The notes below the pieces were generated by a model. It was not told the DNA's origin. It ran no database searches and saw only the letters and a program-made list of their open reading frames with translations. The translations under genes and the position numbers were made by a program. From Micromonospora andamanensis (GTDB lineage: Bacteria; Actinomycetota; Actinomycetes; Mycobacteriales; Micromonosporaceae), in assembly GCF_016863495.1 (NCBI RefSeq), contig NZ_BOOZ01000001.1, positions 58,447-122,446 of the forward strand: DNA of 64,000 nt. Direction: 5' to 3'. Within the stretch, counting starts at the first letter, position 1. The number at the start of each line of letters is the position of its first letter. Below, piece by piece: positions 1-8,795 of this stretch.

Positions 1-1756
1 GGCCGAGCGGACCGGCAACTGTCTCCTCACCGGGGATGACGGTGTAGGTCTCGCCGCCGTCGGTGGAGACGCTGACGTAGCCGTAGTCGTAACCGGCTTC
101 GGCACCGTACTTCGCCAGGAAGGTGAGCGTCGGGTCGGCGGCCGGCACGCTCACCTCGGTGACCGCGGCGACGTCCAGGCTGTTGCCGTTGCCGGACCAG
201 AGCACCGGGTTGCCACTGCGGTCCGGGTCGTCGCTGACGACCTGCCAGGCCAGCGGGACCGCCGGCAGCGTCTTCGCGCCCTGGAACTTGATCGACCGCA
301 GGTCGCCCCGGCTCAACGGCTTGCCGTTCGCCTTCTGCAAGGTGACGTAGTCGGCGCCGTTGGGTGCCGCGCCGCCAGCCGCGAACGAGGCCGGGTTGGC
401 CAGGTTCACAGTGGCGTCGAGGCTGGCCGTGGTCACCCGACGCTTGTCCACCCCGAGCATGACGCCCAGCTTGGAGTTCCCGACGATCCGATCCACCAGG
501 TTCATCGTCTGGTAGTCGTGGATCACCTTGTACATGTCCTTGACGCCCTCGGCCTTCAACGCCGCCTCAAGGCTGGCGAAGCCCTGAAGCTCACCGTCCC
601 GGTGCAGCCGCGAGATGAAGTCCAGGCCGTAGCGGTCGTACAGGAACAGCACGAACGAGTAGACGTTGCCGTAGTCGGCGAGCACCCCACTTGAGGTACT
701 GCCCTCGTTCCACAGGTTTATCGAGTTCTCCGGGCCGCCGCAGTCCCGTGGATTCGTGTTGTAGTCCGTCTGGACGATGCCGAAGCCCTGGAAACAGTAG
801 ATGTGGCTGTCCGTGCCCGGCTCGTCGACCCGGGCCGTGGCGTCGACGTACCCGGCGAGCGTCTGCACGAAGTCGGAGAGACCCTCGTTCAGCCAGGTCG
901 TCTCGAACGGGTCGGTGTAGTAGTGCGCCAGGTGCTGCCACTCGTGGATGAACGTGCCCTCGTACAACTGCGGGCGGGCCGGCCGGCTGGTGCACAGGTC
1001 GTCGGTCGGCTCGTTCGGCGGGTTCGCGCCGGTGCGGTGCGCCCAGTCGAACGCGTCGACAGTCATGATGTTGCGGTCGAGCAGCTCGTTGAAGAGCGAG
1101 AAGTGGAACCCGGCGATGTAGCTCGGGGCGGCCGGGAAGTCGTAGAAGTTGTCGTCGCGTACGTTGTCGACGAGCGTGACGGTCCGGTTGCCGGCACCCG
1201 TGTAGTCACCGTCGATCTGCGCGTTGCTGCCGTCCCGCTCCGGCGGGGTGCTGAACGCGGCAGTCGACTTCGGGTACATGTTCGTGTCGAACTCGTGGAC
1301 CAGGCCGGCGACCTGCTCGTCGGTGACCACAGTCGAGTTCGGAACCTGCCGGCGGCAGTCACCCTCCGGGAACTCCGTGTCGTTGGCGACCCACACCTCG
1401 ATGTTGTCGCCCACGCCGCGCAGCGTGTAGTCCTTCAGGTAGATGATGCCCTGGTAGTCGTCAAGGGCCAGCCACTGCCGGACCGTACCGACCGGCGGCG
1501 TGTCGGCCGCAGCGGCCTTCGACCGGGCCTGGGTACGCGGCTGATACTGGGTCGGGGCCTCCAGACGCTGCCCGTTGAAGGTGAAGTCCTTGCGGGTCAG
1601 CTCCCGGACATCGCTGGCGAGCCCGGTGGCCGGCGCCGGTACCGGCTTGACGGTCGCGGCCTCCGGGGTGGCCGAGGCCGGAGCCGGCTGGGCGATGACG
1701 AAGAACGGTAGGACGATGGCGCTGGCTGCTATCCCCGCGAAGCGGCGTCGTGCCAC
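1..1756 (-). CDS. Secreted zinc metallopeptidase (HExxH...E), 3' end outside window
   Basis: Reading leftward from a GTG at 1756, an open frame runs without a stop off the left edge (585 codons visible). GAGGAGG lies just upstream of the GTG and decides this start. The N-terminus is a Sec-type signal peptide (MARRRF, hydrophobic core, AxA site near residue 29). Residues 271-275 are HEWQH, followed by NEGLSDF with the likely third zinc ligand Glu291, a gluzincin-type site. The last visible part looks like a beta-rich domain that reads like the accessory domains of M6-type secreted proteases. Predicted role: extracellular proteolysis. The exact peptidase family was not determined. Missing: the C-terminus, beyond the window. 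Confidence 0.85.
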   Translation of the reverse strand, partial: MARRRFAGIAASAIVLPFFVIAQPAPASATPEAATVKPVPAPATGLASDVRELTRKDFTFNGQRLEAPTQYQPRTQARSKAAAADTPPVGTVRQWLALDDYQGIIYLKDYTLRGVGDNIEVWVANDTEFPEGDCRRQVPNSTVVTDEQVAGLVHEFDTNMYPKSTAAFSTPPERDGSNAQIDGDYTGAGNRTVTLVDNVRDDNFYDFPAAPSYIAGFHFSLFNELLDRNIMTVDAFDWAHRTGANPPNEPTDDLCTSRPARPQLYEGTFIHEWQHLAHYYTDPFETTWLNEGLSDFVQTLAGYVDATARVDEPGTDSHIYCFQGFGIVQTDYNTNPRDCGGPENSINLWNEGSTSSGVLADYGNVYSFVLFLYDRYGLDFISRLHRDGELQGFASLEAALKAEGVKDMYKVIHDYQTMNLVDRIVGNSKLGVMLGVDKRRVTTASLDATVNLANPASFAAGGAAPNGADYVTLQKANGKPLSRGDLRSIKFQGAKTLPAVPLAWQVVSDDPDRSGNPVLWSGNGNSLDVAAVTEVSVPAADPTLTFLAKYGAEAGYDYGYVSVSTDGGETYTVIPGEETVAGPLG

Positions 1757-2001
1757 GAAACCTCCTCATAGGTGGAAGACCACAGGCCCCGGGGTCGCCC
1801 AGGCACCGGTGGATCTACGCACGCTGATCGAGCGTCTCCGTATCCTGTGCACGTCGCCCCCGATCAGGCAACCCTTCACCGCCATCGATCAGCAAGAACA
1901 ATCTGCGCGGCAGCCTTTTGCGGAGATCCGGACTAATTATCGGGAGGCGCTGATTCGCGCCGACCAGCGGCAGCGGCAGTCGCTACGGGGGGTCAACCCG
2001 G

Positions 2002-2430
2002 TCAGCTTCGGCGGTTGATGACCGGGAAGGCGACCCCACCGATGCCGATCTGCGCAAAGAGCAGCAGCGTGAGCACGATCATCGGCTCGGCACCGATTGC
2101 GACGGCAATGGCCGACGCCGCGGTGAGCGGGAACGCGGCCAGGCCCAGCACGGCCAGGGCACGGGTCAGCACGGCGTCGTCGCGTTCGTCACCCGTCTGC
2201 GACCAGGCCCGCTCGAACGTCGTCGCGCGCTCCGGTCGCTTACGCAGCCGCCACGCCATCAGCAGGATGGCGAGTAGCCCGATCGCAGCTCCCTGGAGGA
2301 ACCCGACGCCCATGTTGCCGGGGGCGTGCTCCCGCAGCACCAGACCAATGGTGATCACCAGCGCCGCGATCGCCAGCAGAGCAGCGACGAGGACCATCGT
2401 GCGTGTCGTGTTGCGACCCTCAGTCGACAT
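2002..2430 (-). CDS. Small multi-pass membrane protein, partner of HTH regulator
   Basis: 142 residues starting MSTEGRNTTRTM. Four hydrophobic segments are visible: about residues 13-31, 41-57, and two in the C-terminal half around an AAFPLTAASAIAVAIG stretch and an IVLTLLLFAQIGIGG stretch. A basic loop (RLRKRPERAT) lies between the pairs. The gene overlaps the last 11 bases of the upstream HTH gene, so translation is probably coupled. Pairs of a tiny XRE-type repressor with a short polytopic membrane protein are common in bacteria, and the membrane partner is usually of unknown function. No catalytic motif is seen. A longer frame exists upstream, but the ATG at 2430 sits where the HTH gene ends and the extra residues are low-complexity, so the short form is preferred. 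Confidence 0.75.
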   Translation of the reverse strand: MSTEGRNTTRTMVLVAALLAIAALVITIGLVLREHAPGNMGVGFLQGAAIGLLAILLMAWRLRKRPERATTFERAWSQTGDERDDAVLTRALAVLGLAAFPLTAASAIAVAIGAEPMIVLTLLLFAQIGIGGVAFPVINRRS

Positions 2431-2611
2431 GGAAGATCTCCTCAACGTTGCGTTGGAAATAGCGAGCGATGGCAATGGCCAGTGGCAGCGAGGGGTCGTA
2501 GCGGCCGGTCTCGATGGAATTGATCGTCTGTCGGGAGACGTCGAGGGCCTGTCCAAGCTCCCGCTGGGACAGGCCCGCAGCCTGCCGAAGCTCGCGGAGG
2601 TCGTTCCTCAA
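2420..2611 (-). CDS. Small XRE-type transcriptional regulator
   Basis: 63 residues from a TTG start at 2611, preceded by GGGAG at 7-base spacing. Almost the whole protein is one helix-turn-helix of the short family beginning RNDLRELRQAAGLSQ, with recognition helix VSRQTINSIE and the family ending NVEEIFHVD. Members usually repress their own operon. An in-frame ATG at 2662 would add 17 residues, but it falls inside the palindromic operators and lacks a ribosome site, so the shorter form is preferred. It is co-transcribed with the overlapping membrane-protein gene. The operators sit in the gap shared with the divergent AbiE-like genes, so it might also control those (inference). Confidence 0.85.
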   Translation of the reverse strand: MRNDLRELRQAAGLSQRELGQALDVSRQTINSIETGRYDPSLPLAIAIARYFQRNVEEIFHVD

Positions 2612-2624
2612 CCAAACACTCCCG

Positions 2625-2691
2625 GTGTCAAGTGACCTTGTCACGTCAAGGATGCTTGACACCCGACGTCGGTGTCAAGGGTGCTTGTCGA
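2625..2691. promoter_or_regulatory. Three palindromic operators GTGTCAAG-N4-CTTGACAC
   Basis: Site 1 (2625-2644) is GTGTCAAG-TGAC-CTTGTCAC. Site 2 (2643-2662) is ACGTCAAG-GATG-CTTGACAC. Site 3 (2672-2691) is GTGTCAAG-GGTG-CTTGTCGA. All three keep a 4-base spacer, and the outer half-sites deviate by one or two bases. They lie just upstream of the small HTH gene's TTG start and before the divergent AbiEi-like gene. The natural reader is the adjacent HTH protein (inference). Confidence 0.75.
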
Positions 2692-2742
2692 TACTTACGA
2701 ACTCACCACTGCAACCTGGTGGAGACGCGGGCGAACAGGGTG

Positions 2743-2764
2743 TATAAGTATTATCCAAGGAGAG
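2743..2764 (+). promoter_or_regulatory. AT-rich -10 region and ribosome site of AbiE-like operon
   Basis: TATAAGTATTAT (2743-2754) is strikingly AT-rich for this sequence and resembles overlapping -10 boxes. It is followed at once by AAGGAGAG (2757-2764), the ribosome site for the ATG at 2771. If the -10 is real, the 5' leader is only a few bases before the ribosome site. No clear -35 was found. Confidence 0.5.
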
Positions 2765-2770
2765 TGGGTA

Positions 2771-3772
2771 ATGCTTATATCGACGTCCGTCTGGCACGCT
2801 CTGGCTGAAGCGGGGGTCACGCTCGTGCCACGTGGAGCCGACCGGGCTGAGCTGGGCTACCTCGATGCCCGAGTCACGGTGACCATCATCGCCTCCCCGG
2901 CTCCGCTGACCCCGCGCGACATCGCCATTACGATCGACCGCCACCCCGGACCGGGCCTGATCATCATGCCGACGGCGACGGCCGCAGTTCGGGAAGCAGT
3001 CGAGGCCGCCGGCTGGTCATGGCTGATCGACGGCGAGCGGCAGGCGACGGGTGTGCTGCGCCTCGACGGCGTACGGGTCACGCTGCGGCCCCCAACGGCG
3101 GCGGTAAGGCGATCGGCCAAGCGCGGCCGGGTGCCGTGGGGCACCTTCACCCTGGTCCGCCGGCTGATTCAACAGCCGTACGCAACCCAGCAGGAACTGG
3201 CCGCCCTTGTCGGCGTCTCCCAACCACGGATCTCCCAGGCTCTAGCCGCGTTAGCTGACGACGACCTGGTAAGCCGTATGCCTACCGGCTGGGTCGTGCG
3301 GAACCTCGATGAGGCGATCCGGTGGTGGCTGTCGACCTATCCGGGGCCGGGGGGCATCAGCACCTACTGGTACGGCCTGACGCCAGCGGTCGAGCAGGCT
3401 CGGACTGTCGTCGGACTGGTCGCGGAAACAGATGCTGCTGGCGTCGTCGTGTCCGGCGACGTCGCGGCGGACATCATCGCTCCATGGCGTGCCCCGACGC
3501 GCGCGATCCTCTACGCCCGCGATGGCGTGAACCTGGCCGACGTGGGCTTCGTTCCCGCTGGTGACAAGGAGGCGACGATCGAACTCACGGTGCCGAGGGA
3601 TCCGGGACTGTGGCCGCCGCCCGGTAAGGCGGCACCCGGCCTCCCACTCGCCGATCCGCTCCAGGTCCTCTGGGACGTCCGGCGCTCGCCCGGCCCCGAC
3701 AACGAAGAGGCGGCTCAGCGCGTGTGGAACGTGCTGCGTCAACGCCATCATGATCAGAGGCATGCGGCATGA
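2771..3772 (+). CDS. AbiEi-like antitoxin, winged-HTH protein
   Basis: 333 residues from the ATG at 2771 (AAGGAGAG upstream). An N-terminal domain of about 120 residues is followed by a winged helix (QQPYATQQELAALVGVSQ, then QPRISQALAALADDDLV, residues about 135-180). A C-terminal part contains WWLSTYPGPGGISTYWYGL. This matches the general plan of type IV antitoxins of the AbiEi kind, which bind operator DNA and counter an AbiEii nucleotidyltransferase. The ATGA overlap with the next gene, whose product has the nucleotidyltransferase signature, strengthens the call. A generic MarR-like regulator is the alternative. An in-frame extension upstream to 2672 lacks a ribosome site and runs through the operators. 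Confidence 0.7.
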   Translation: MLISTSVWHALAEAGVTLVPRGADRAELGYLDARVTVTIIASPAPLTPRDIAITIDRHPGPGLIIMPTATAAVREAVEAAGWSWLIDGERQATGVLRLDGVRVTLRPPTAAVRRSAKRGRVPWGTFTLVRRLIQQPYATQQELAALVGVSQPRISQALAALADDDLVSRMPTGWVVRNLDEAIRWWLSTYPGPGGISTYWYGLTPAVEQARTVVGLVAETDAAGVVVSGDVAADIIAPWRAPTRAILYARDGVNLADVGFVPAGDKEATIELTVPRDPGLWPPPGKAAPGLPLADPLQVLWDVRRSPGPDNEEAAQRVWNVLRQRHHDQRHAA

Positions 3773-4572
3773 CCGGGGCGACCCCGGTGGCACCGCATTC
3801 TGTCTCGCTCGTCTCGACCAGCCGGGCCGCAGACGCCGGATTCCTCACCCTTGCCGACCTCGCGGAGATCACCACCGCGCTCGAACTCGACCACCGGATC
3901 GTCGGCGGTCACATGGTCACGCTGCTCGTCGCGCTGCACGGAGTCTCCGCACAGGTGCCACTGCGCGAGACGGCGGACGCCGACTTCGCCGCCCTGCCCA
4001 CCGTCATCGCTGACCCTCGCCTACCGGCGGAACTCGTCGAGCGCGGCTACACATCTCGGGAGGCAGCCAACCGTTTCATACGCGAGATTGAAGATCCCCA
4101 TGGGCCGCTGACGCTGGTGGTCGACATCCTCGCGCCGTCGTACCGGGGTGCCTTGGTGCCCAACCAACGCCACGGTGAGCTGGTGGTCGACGAGGTGCCC
4201 GGCCTCGTGCTCGCGCTGCACCGGCCTGCCGAATTACTCGACGTTCACGTCCAGCTCACCAGCGGTCAGGCCCTCGGCCTGCGCGTCATGCTCCCGGACG
4301 TGGCTTCCGCGCTCTGTCTGAAGGCACTTGCTTACCGCGGACGATTCGCGGCGAAGGACGCGGTTGATCTGTGGCGGCTGATCACTGCGGCCTATGCGGC
4401 CGGGCTGCGGGTCGCGGACTGGCCGGGCAGCATCACCGGTCGCCAGGCCGCGGAGGTGCTGCACCGCTTCTTCGGCGCACCCCAAGCAGCCGGCCTGAAG
4501 CAGATGTCTGTCAGCACTGCGGACCGCACCCGGATGCTGGCGTTGGTGAGACAGGTCGTGCCGGTTCCATAG
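3769..4572 (+). CDS. AbiEii-like nucleotidyltransferase toxin
   Basis: 267 residues, overlapping the antitoxin gene by ATGA. The nucleotidyltransferase-fold signature is visible: GGHMVTLLVALHG (about residues 45-57), then RETADADF carrying the R-x-T-x-D-x-D pattern, then a third acidic residue in LTLVVDIL. A helical C-terminus contains KDAVDLWRL, typical of AbiEii/AbiGii toxins that act on their own side of the operon. The family is known to transfer nucleotides to RNA (notably tRNA) and cause growth arrest or abortive infection. All key acidic residues seem present, so it should be active. It converges on the helicase gene with only 10 bases between stops. Confidence 0.75.
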   Translation: MTGATPVAPHSVSLVSTSRAADAGFLTLADLAEITTALELDHRIVGGHMVTLLVALHGVSAQVPLRETADADFAALPTVIADPRLPAELVERGYTSREAANRFIREIEDPHGPLTLVVDILAPSYRGALVPNQRHGELVVDEVPGLVLALHRPAELLDVHVQLTSGQALGLRVMLPDVASALCLKALAYRGRFAAKDAVDLWRLITAAYAAGLRVADWPGSITGRQAAEVLHRFFGAPQAAGLKQMSVSTADRTRMLALVRQVVPVP

Positions 4573-4582
4573 CCACACAGGC

Positions 4583-7500
4583 TTACGCGGCGATGGCGCG
4601 GGCGGCGGCGTACATGTCGGCGGGTAGCGGATGGTGCAGTCGCCAGATGATCCGCATCGGGCGGTCGCCGGTGTGCTCCTGGTAGGTCATCGGGCCGGCG
4701 TACAGGTAGGCCGGCGCGCCCAGGTCGCGGTCCGGGATCCTCGTCTCCCGTACGAAGAGATGCACGGTGGAGCCGCGTGCAGCGTGGTTGATGTAGCGCT
4801 GCCCGGTCGCTGACGCCGACGACGTGGTGCTCTGCGACTCCCACTGGAACAGGGTGTCGGTGATGGCCCGGTCGGCGTACATCGTGGTGGGGGAGTAGTG
4901 CTGCTCGGACTTGACCAGGGTGACGAAGAAGATGTCGGCCTTGGCGTCCGGCAGCCATTTCACCCCTTCCCGCAGCGACCCCGGCTTCGCCATGCCGAAG
5001 CCGGCGCACGCTTCGTTGCGGCTGTACCGGGCGTGCACCCGCAGCGGCAGCCCGTCGACCGGCACCGTCACCCGGTGGATTCGGTCGCGGAGCACTTCGG
5101 CTACCTGCCGCAGCTCGGCACAGCGCGCCGGTTCGGCCCAGAGCCGGGCCAACCGCGCCTCCCGTTCGGTGAGTGGCACATTCGGCCCCCACAGGTCGAA
5201 GTGCAGCATGTCCCACAGCCGCCCGGCCGCCGGCCGCTCGCCGGCCGCCACCCGGGCCAGCCTGTCGATCCGGTCGGGGTCGTCCAGGTGCAGCATCCGG
5301 CCGATCGCCCGGCCCAACTCGCGGTCGTCCGCACCGCCCGGCGAGCTCTCCAGCCCGGCGAGCCGCCGCAGCCCGGTCCACCCGCCGACGCCTGCCGACC
5401 GGTAGACGTCCTCGATCTCCACGCCGGCCTCGCGCAGAAACACGTCAAGGCTGACGTCCCCGAGCAGCCGCAACTCCTTCGCCAGCCCGGCCTTCGAGGT
5501 CGGCATCGCAGAGCGCAGGTTGGCCAACACGATGTCCTTGGCCACCCGGTCGAGCTGGATGTGGCAGCCGCTCGGCAGGGACGGGAAGTCGTCGCGTACC
5601 GCCTCGGTTATCGCGCGGCGGCTGACCCCGGTCAAAGCGCGCCACCGTAGGTCGAAGCGGAAGTTGGCGTGCTGCCCGCCGATGAAGTCGAGCACGGTCA
5701 GGCAGGGTTTGTCGTCGTCCAGGCGCAGGCCACGGCCGAGCTGCTGAAGGAAGATCGTGGCGCTCTCGGTGGGCCGCAGCATCAGGATCGTGTCGACAAT
5801 CGGCAGGTCGACACCCTCGTTGAACAGGTCAACTGTGAACAGCACCTTGACCGTGCCGTCCCTGAACTCCTTGAGCAGGGCCTGCCGACCGACGGCGTCG
5901 ACGCGGGACGTGATCGCCGCCGACGGCACACCATGCCTGCCGAACCAGCCCGCCATGAACTCGGCGTGCCCGATGCTCACGCAGAACCCGAGCGCCCGCA
6001 TCCGATCCACGTCGACGCTGTCCCGTACCGCCCGCAGCACCATCCGCGCCCGCGCGTCGTTGCCGGTGTAGACGCCGTCCAGCTCCGCCGGGTCGTACCC
6101 CTGCCCGCGCTTCCACCGCAACTGCGACAGGTCGACATCGTCGTGCAGCCCGAAATACTGGAACGGCGCGAGCAGTTGCCGCTCCAACGCCTCCCACAGA
6201 TGCAGCTCCACGGCGGCGCGACCATCGAACCACCGCCGCACGTCGCCGCCGTCACTGCGGTCGGGCGTCGCCGTCAATCCCAGCAGTACGCGCGGCGTCA
6301 GCCGCTCCAGCAGTCGGGCGTACGTCGGCGCTTCCGCGTGATGGAACTCGTCGACAATCACCATGTCGTACGCCTCGGGGTCGATCTCCCGCCGGTGCAG
6401 CGACTGGATCGAGGCGAAGACGTGCCGCCAGTGCCGCGGCGCCCGACCCCCGACGAGCGTCTCGCCGAAGCTGCCGTCCCCCATGACCTGCCGGAACGTC
6501 GCCAGGCTCTGCCGCAGGATCTGCTCCTGATGCGCCACGAACAGCAGCGAGTCGACGGCCTTCTCCCGATGCAGCCGGCGATAGTCGAGCGCCGCCACCA
6601 CCGTCTTGCCGGTACCGGTGGCCATCACCACCAGGTTCCGCCAGCGGCCGTGGACCTTCCGCTCGGCGTCCAGGTCGGCAAGCACCTCGGCCTGGTACGG
6701 GTATGGCCGCACGTCCAGGTTGGCGATCTCGGTGGGCGTTTCCTCGCGCCGCTCCCCGCGCAGCGCTGTGCGCAGCCGGTCGGCGTCCCTGCCAGGGTCG
6801 TAGTCCTCGAACGCCGGATCGTGCCAGTAGTCCTCGAAGGTGGCGGTGAACGTGTCGATGACGTACGGCTGCTCGACGTTGGAGATCCTGACGTTCCACT
6901 CCAACCCGTCGACAAGCGCCGCCTTCGACAGGTTCGACGACCCGACGTACGCGGTGGTCATGCCGTTGTGGCGGCGGAACAGCCACGCTTTGGCGTGCAG
7001 GCGGGTGGTGCGGGTCTCGTAGGAGATCTTGATGTCGGCGCCGAGTTCGGCGAGGCGGTCGAGGGCGCGTTGGTCTGTCGCGCCGAGGTAGGTCGTGGTG
7101 ATGACCCGGAGGCGTCCGCCTCGCTTGATTAGGTCGCGGATGGCCGGCTCGATGATGCGCAGGCCATGCCATTTGATGAACGCGCAAAGTAGGTCGACCT
7201 GGTCAGCGGAGGCCATCTCATGGGTGACCTCGTGCCCGATGCGCGGCTGGTGGCGACCGTTGACGAGGAGCGCACCGGACGAGAGTGGGGTGGTGGGGCG
7301 CACCGGGAAGACGGGCTGCGCGGGTGGGGTCGGCGGGGCCGCGATGGCATGCAGGAGGCGCTCGGCGTCGGCGATCTGGTCCTGGACGGTGGCCGCCTGT
7401 GGGCTGAGGGTGGCGATCGCTTCCGCGATGCGGTTGGCCAACTCGACTTGGCGGTGGAGCTTGTCGTCGCCGGCCACGGCCTGCAGGGCGCGGTGGGCCA

Positions 7501-7648
7501 GGGAGGCGATGTGCCGGGCAAGGGCATCCGGGGCGTCGGTCGGGTCGAGGTTCGCGTGCTGGATCAGCGCGGAGTCGACGCGCTGAAGCTGGTCGGCCAG
7601 GTCGCGCGTGAGGATGTGCTCGTAGACACCCCGCTCAAGGTCCGTCAC
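4583..7648 (-). CDS. PLD-like / DEAD-box helicase / DUF3427 fusion protein
   Basis: 1021 residues. Order: an N-terminal helical region (1-150), a phospholipase-D-like nuclease domain (about 150-300) with HAK at 218-220 and GSSNLS, then a superfamily-2 helicase core. Walker A ATGTGKT is near 343-349, DEFHH near 433, LTATP soon after, and motif VI QQLGRGLR near 634. A DUF3427-type C-terminal domain follows. This architecture is known from defence islands, where it probably recognises and damages foreign nucleic acid. All helicase motifs look intact. It is the last gene of the leftward operon, 67 bases after darG. It begins ATG ACG GAC at 7648. Confidence 0.85.
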   Translation of the reverse strand: MTDLERGVYEHILTRDLADQLQRVDSALIQHANLDPTDAPDALARHIASLAHRALQAVAGDDKLHRQVELANRIAEAIATLSPQAATVQDQIADAERLLHAIAAPPTPPAQPVFPVRPTTPLSSGALLVNGRHQPRIGHEVTHEMASADQVDLLCAFIKWHGLRIIEPAIRDLIKRGGRLRVITTTYLGATDQRALDRLAELGADIKISYETRTTRLHAKAWLFRRHNGMTTAYVGSSNLSKAALVDGLEWNVRISNVEQPYVIDTFTATFEDYWHDPAFEDYDPGRDADRLRTALRGERREETPTEIANLDVRPYPYQAEVLADLDAERKVHGRWRNLVVMATGTGKTVVAALDYRRLHREKAVDSLLFVAHQEQILRQSLATFRQVMGDGSFGETLVGGRAPRHWRHVFASIQSLHRREIDPEAYDMVIVDEFHHAEAPTYARLLERLTPRVLLGLTATPDRSDGGDVRRWFDGRAAVELHLWEALERQLLAPFQYFGLHDDVDLSQLRWKRGQGYDPAELDGVYTGNDARARMVLRAVRDSVDVDRMRALGFCVSIGHAEFMAGWFGRHGVPSAAITSRVDAVGRQALLKEFRDGTVKVLFTVDLFNEGVDLPIVDTILMLRPTESATIFLQQLGRGLRLDDDKPCLTVLDFIGGQHANFRFDLRWRALTGVSRRAITEAVRDDFPSLPSGCHIQLDRVAKDIVLANLRSAMPTSKAGLAKELRLLGDVSLDVFLREAGVEIEDVYRSAGVGGWTGLRRLAGLESSPGGADDRELGRAIGRMLHLDDPDRIDRLARVAAGERPAAGRLWDMLHFDLWGPNVPLTEREARLARLWAEPARCAELRQVAEVLRDRIHRVTVPVDGLPLRVHARYSRNEACAGFGMAKPGSLREGVKWLPDAKADIFFVTLVKSEQHYSPTTMYADRAITDTLFQWESQSTTSSASATGQRYINHAARGSTVHLFVRETRIPDRDLGAPAYLYAGPMTYQEHTGDRPMRIIWRLHHPLPADMYAAARAIAA

Positions 7649-7715
7649 CCGGGAACCCCTTCATTCCTACTGATCTTCACCGTCGTGCGGGCGAGCAGCT
7701 CGGCATCGCCAGCGA

Positions 7716-8795
7716 TCACGCAGGATTCAGGACAGGTAGGAGCCCGGCTGACTGAAGCCGGTCATAGGCCAGCTTGATGTGTGGGCCTGTGAAAAGGCGC
7801 GCCTTGCGGCCACTCCAACTGCGAACCCGTTCGGTTAACTCGGCGAGGTCGCTGGTTGGCGGAGTCAGCGTAGCCGCATAGTGCACGGTGGCCAGCAGCT
7901 CAAGGCTGTAGGGGGCCTCGAAGCCGTCGACCAGCCGGGAAAGTTGCTCCAGGGCGTCGGGCGGTGCCGAGCCCTGGGCCGCCCACCAACTTGCGACCGC
8001 TTCGGTGGCGTCGGCGGTGATTCGGATCGGCTGGAGCTCCTCGACCCGTGCCGACCGGTCGCCGAAGCCGGTCAGGTAGTGCCCTTCCAACCGGTCGAGG
8101 ACGTGGTTGAGGTTCTCGGCGTACGGGCCGTACCGACCGCGAGCGAACTCCAAACGCAGCGGCTGCCCCAGGACCTGGAGGAAGTAGGCGATCTTCTGGA
8201 TTTCCAGGAGGGTGACACCGTCGCGGGGTTCGAGAGCCCGTGCTCGTTGGAGGTAGTCGTCGATGGCCCGCAGTAGGGTGGCTCGTCCGGGGGTCAGCGA
8301 GGGCTTCTCGGTGGCTACCGGCATTTCGGCCGGATCCGGTGCCCCCTCCGGTGGGAAGAGCAGCACCTGCACGTCGGGAAGCTCGGCGAAAGCCTGCTCG
8401 ATAGCTGGTCGGACCTCGTCCCAGTCCAGCCCGCCGTTACCGCAGCCCAGGGCGGGCACCGCTATCGAGGTGATCTGCCGTTCGCGCACGACGCGGACGA
8501 GATCAGCGAGGCCGGCTTGGATGTCGGATAGCTTCGAGTTGGCCCGCCAGTGGGCCTTGGTGGGGAAATTGATCACGTATCTGCGGGAACCGAGGCGGGT
8601 TGAGTCGAACACGAACATCCGGCCCAGCCGGACCTCATTCTTTGCGCAGGCCGCGCGGTAGGCCGCGTAGTTGGCCGGGTAGGCGCGCTTGAACTGGAGA
8701 GCGATGCCCTTGCCCATCACTCCGACCGTGTTGACGGTGTTGACCAACGCGTCGGCATCAGCGGTCAGCAGGTTGCCATGACTCACGATGATCAT
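7716..8795 (-). CDS. darG: DarG antitoxin: macrodomain DNA ADP-ribosylglycohydrolase
   Basis: 359 residues. The N-terminal 155 residues form a macrodomain with the hallmark NTVNTVGVMGKGIALQFK (residues about 19-36) and a later PALGCGNGGLDW loop. The C-terminal 190 residues (from TLLRAIDDYLQRAR) match the helical second domain of long DarG proteins, which blocks DarT directly. In the family the macrodomain removes ADP-ribose from thymidine in single-stranded DNA, reversing DarT. The start codon shares its A with the DarT stop (TGATG), so toxin and antitoxin are translationally coupled, toxin first. Family membership is strongly supported by the adjacent DarT. Confidence 0.92.
   Translation of the reverse strand: MIIVSHGNLLTADADALVNTVNTVGVMGKGIALQFKRAYPANYAAYRAACAKNEVRLGRMFVFDSTRLGSRRYVINFPTKAHWRANSKLSDIQAGLADLVRVVRERQITSIAVPALGCGNGGLDWDEVRPAIEQAFAELPDVQVLLFPPEGAPDPAEMPVATEKPSLTPGRATLLRAIDDYLQRARALEPRDGVTLLEIQKIAYFLQVLGQPLRLEFARGRYGPYAENLNHVLDRLEGHYLTGFGDRSARVEELQPIRITADATEAVASWWAAQGSAPPDALEQLSRLVDGFEAPYSLELLATVHYAATLTPPTSDLAELTERVRSWSGRKARLFTGPHIKLAYDRLQSAGLLPVLNPA

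Noticed and set aside
2672..2770. Upstream extension of the AbiEi-like protein
   Set aside because: It would translate through the third operator and the AT-rich -10 box, and has no ribosome site.
5669..7132. Long plus-strand reading frame opposite the helicase gene
   Set aside because: It mirrors a clear helicase gene. Composition is Arg/Gln/Pro/His-rich with no domain. GC-rich antisense frame.
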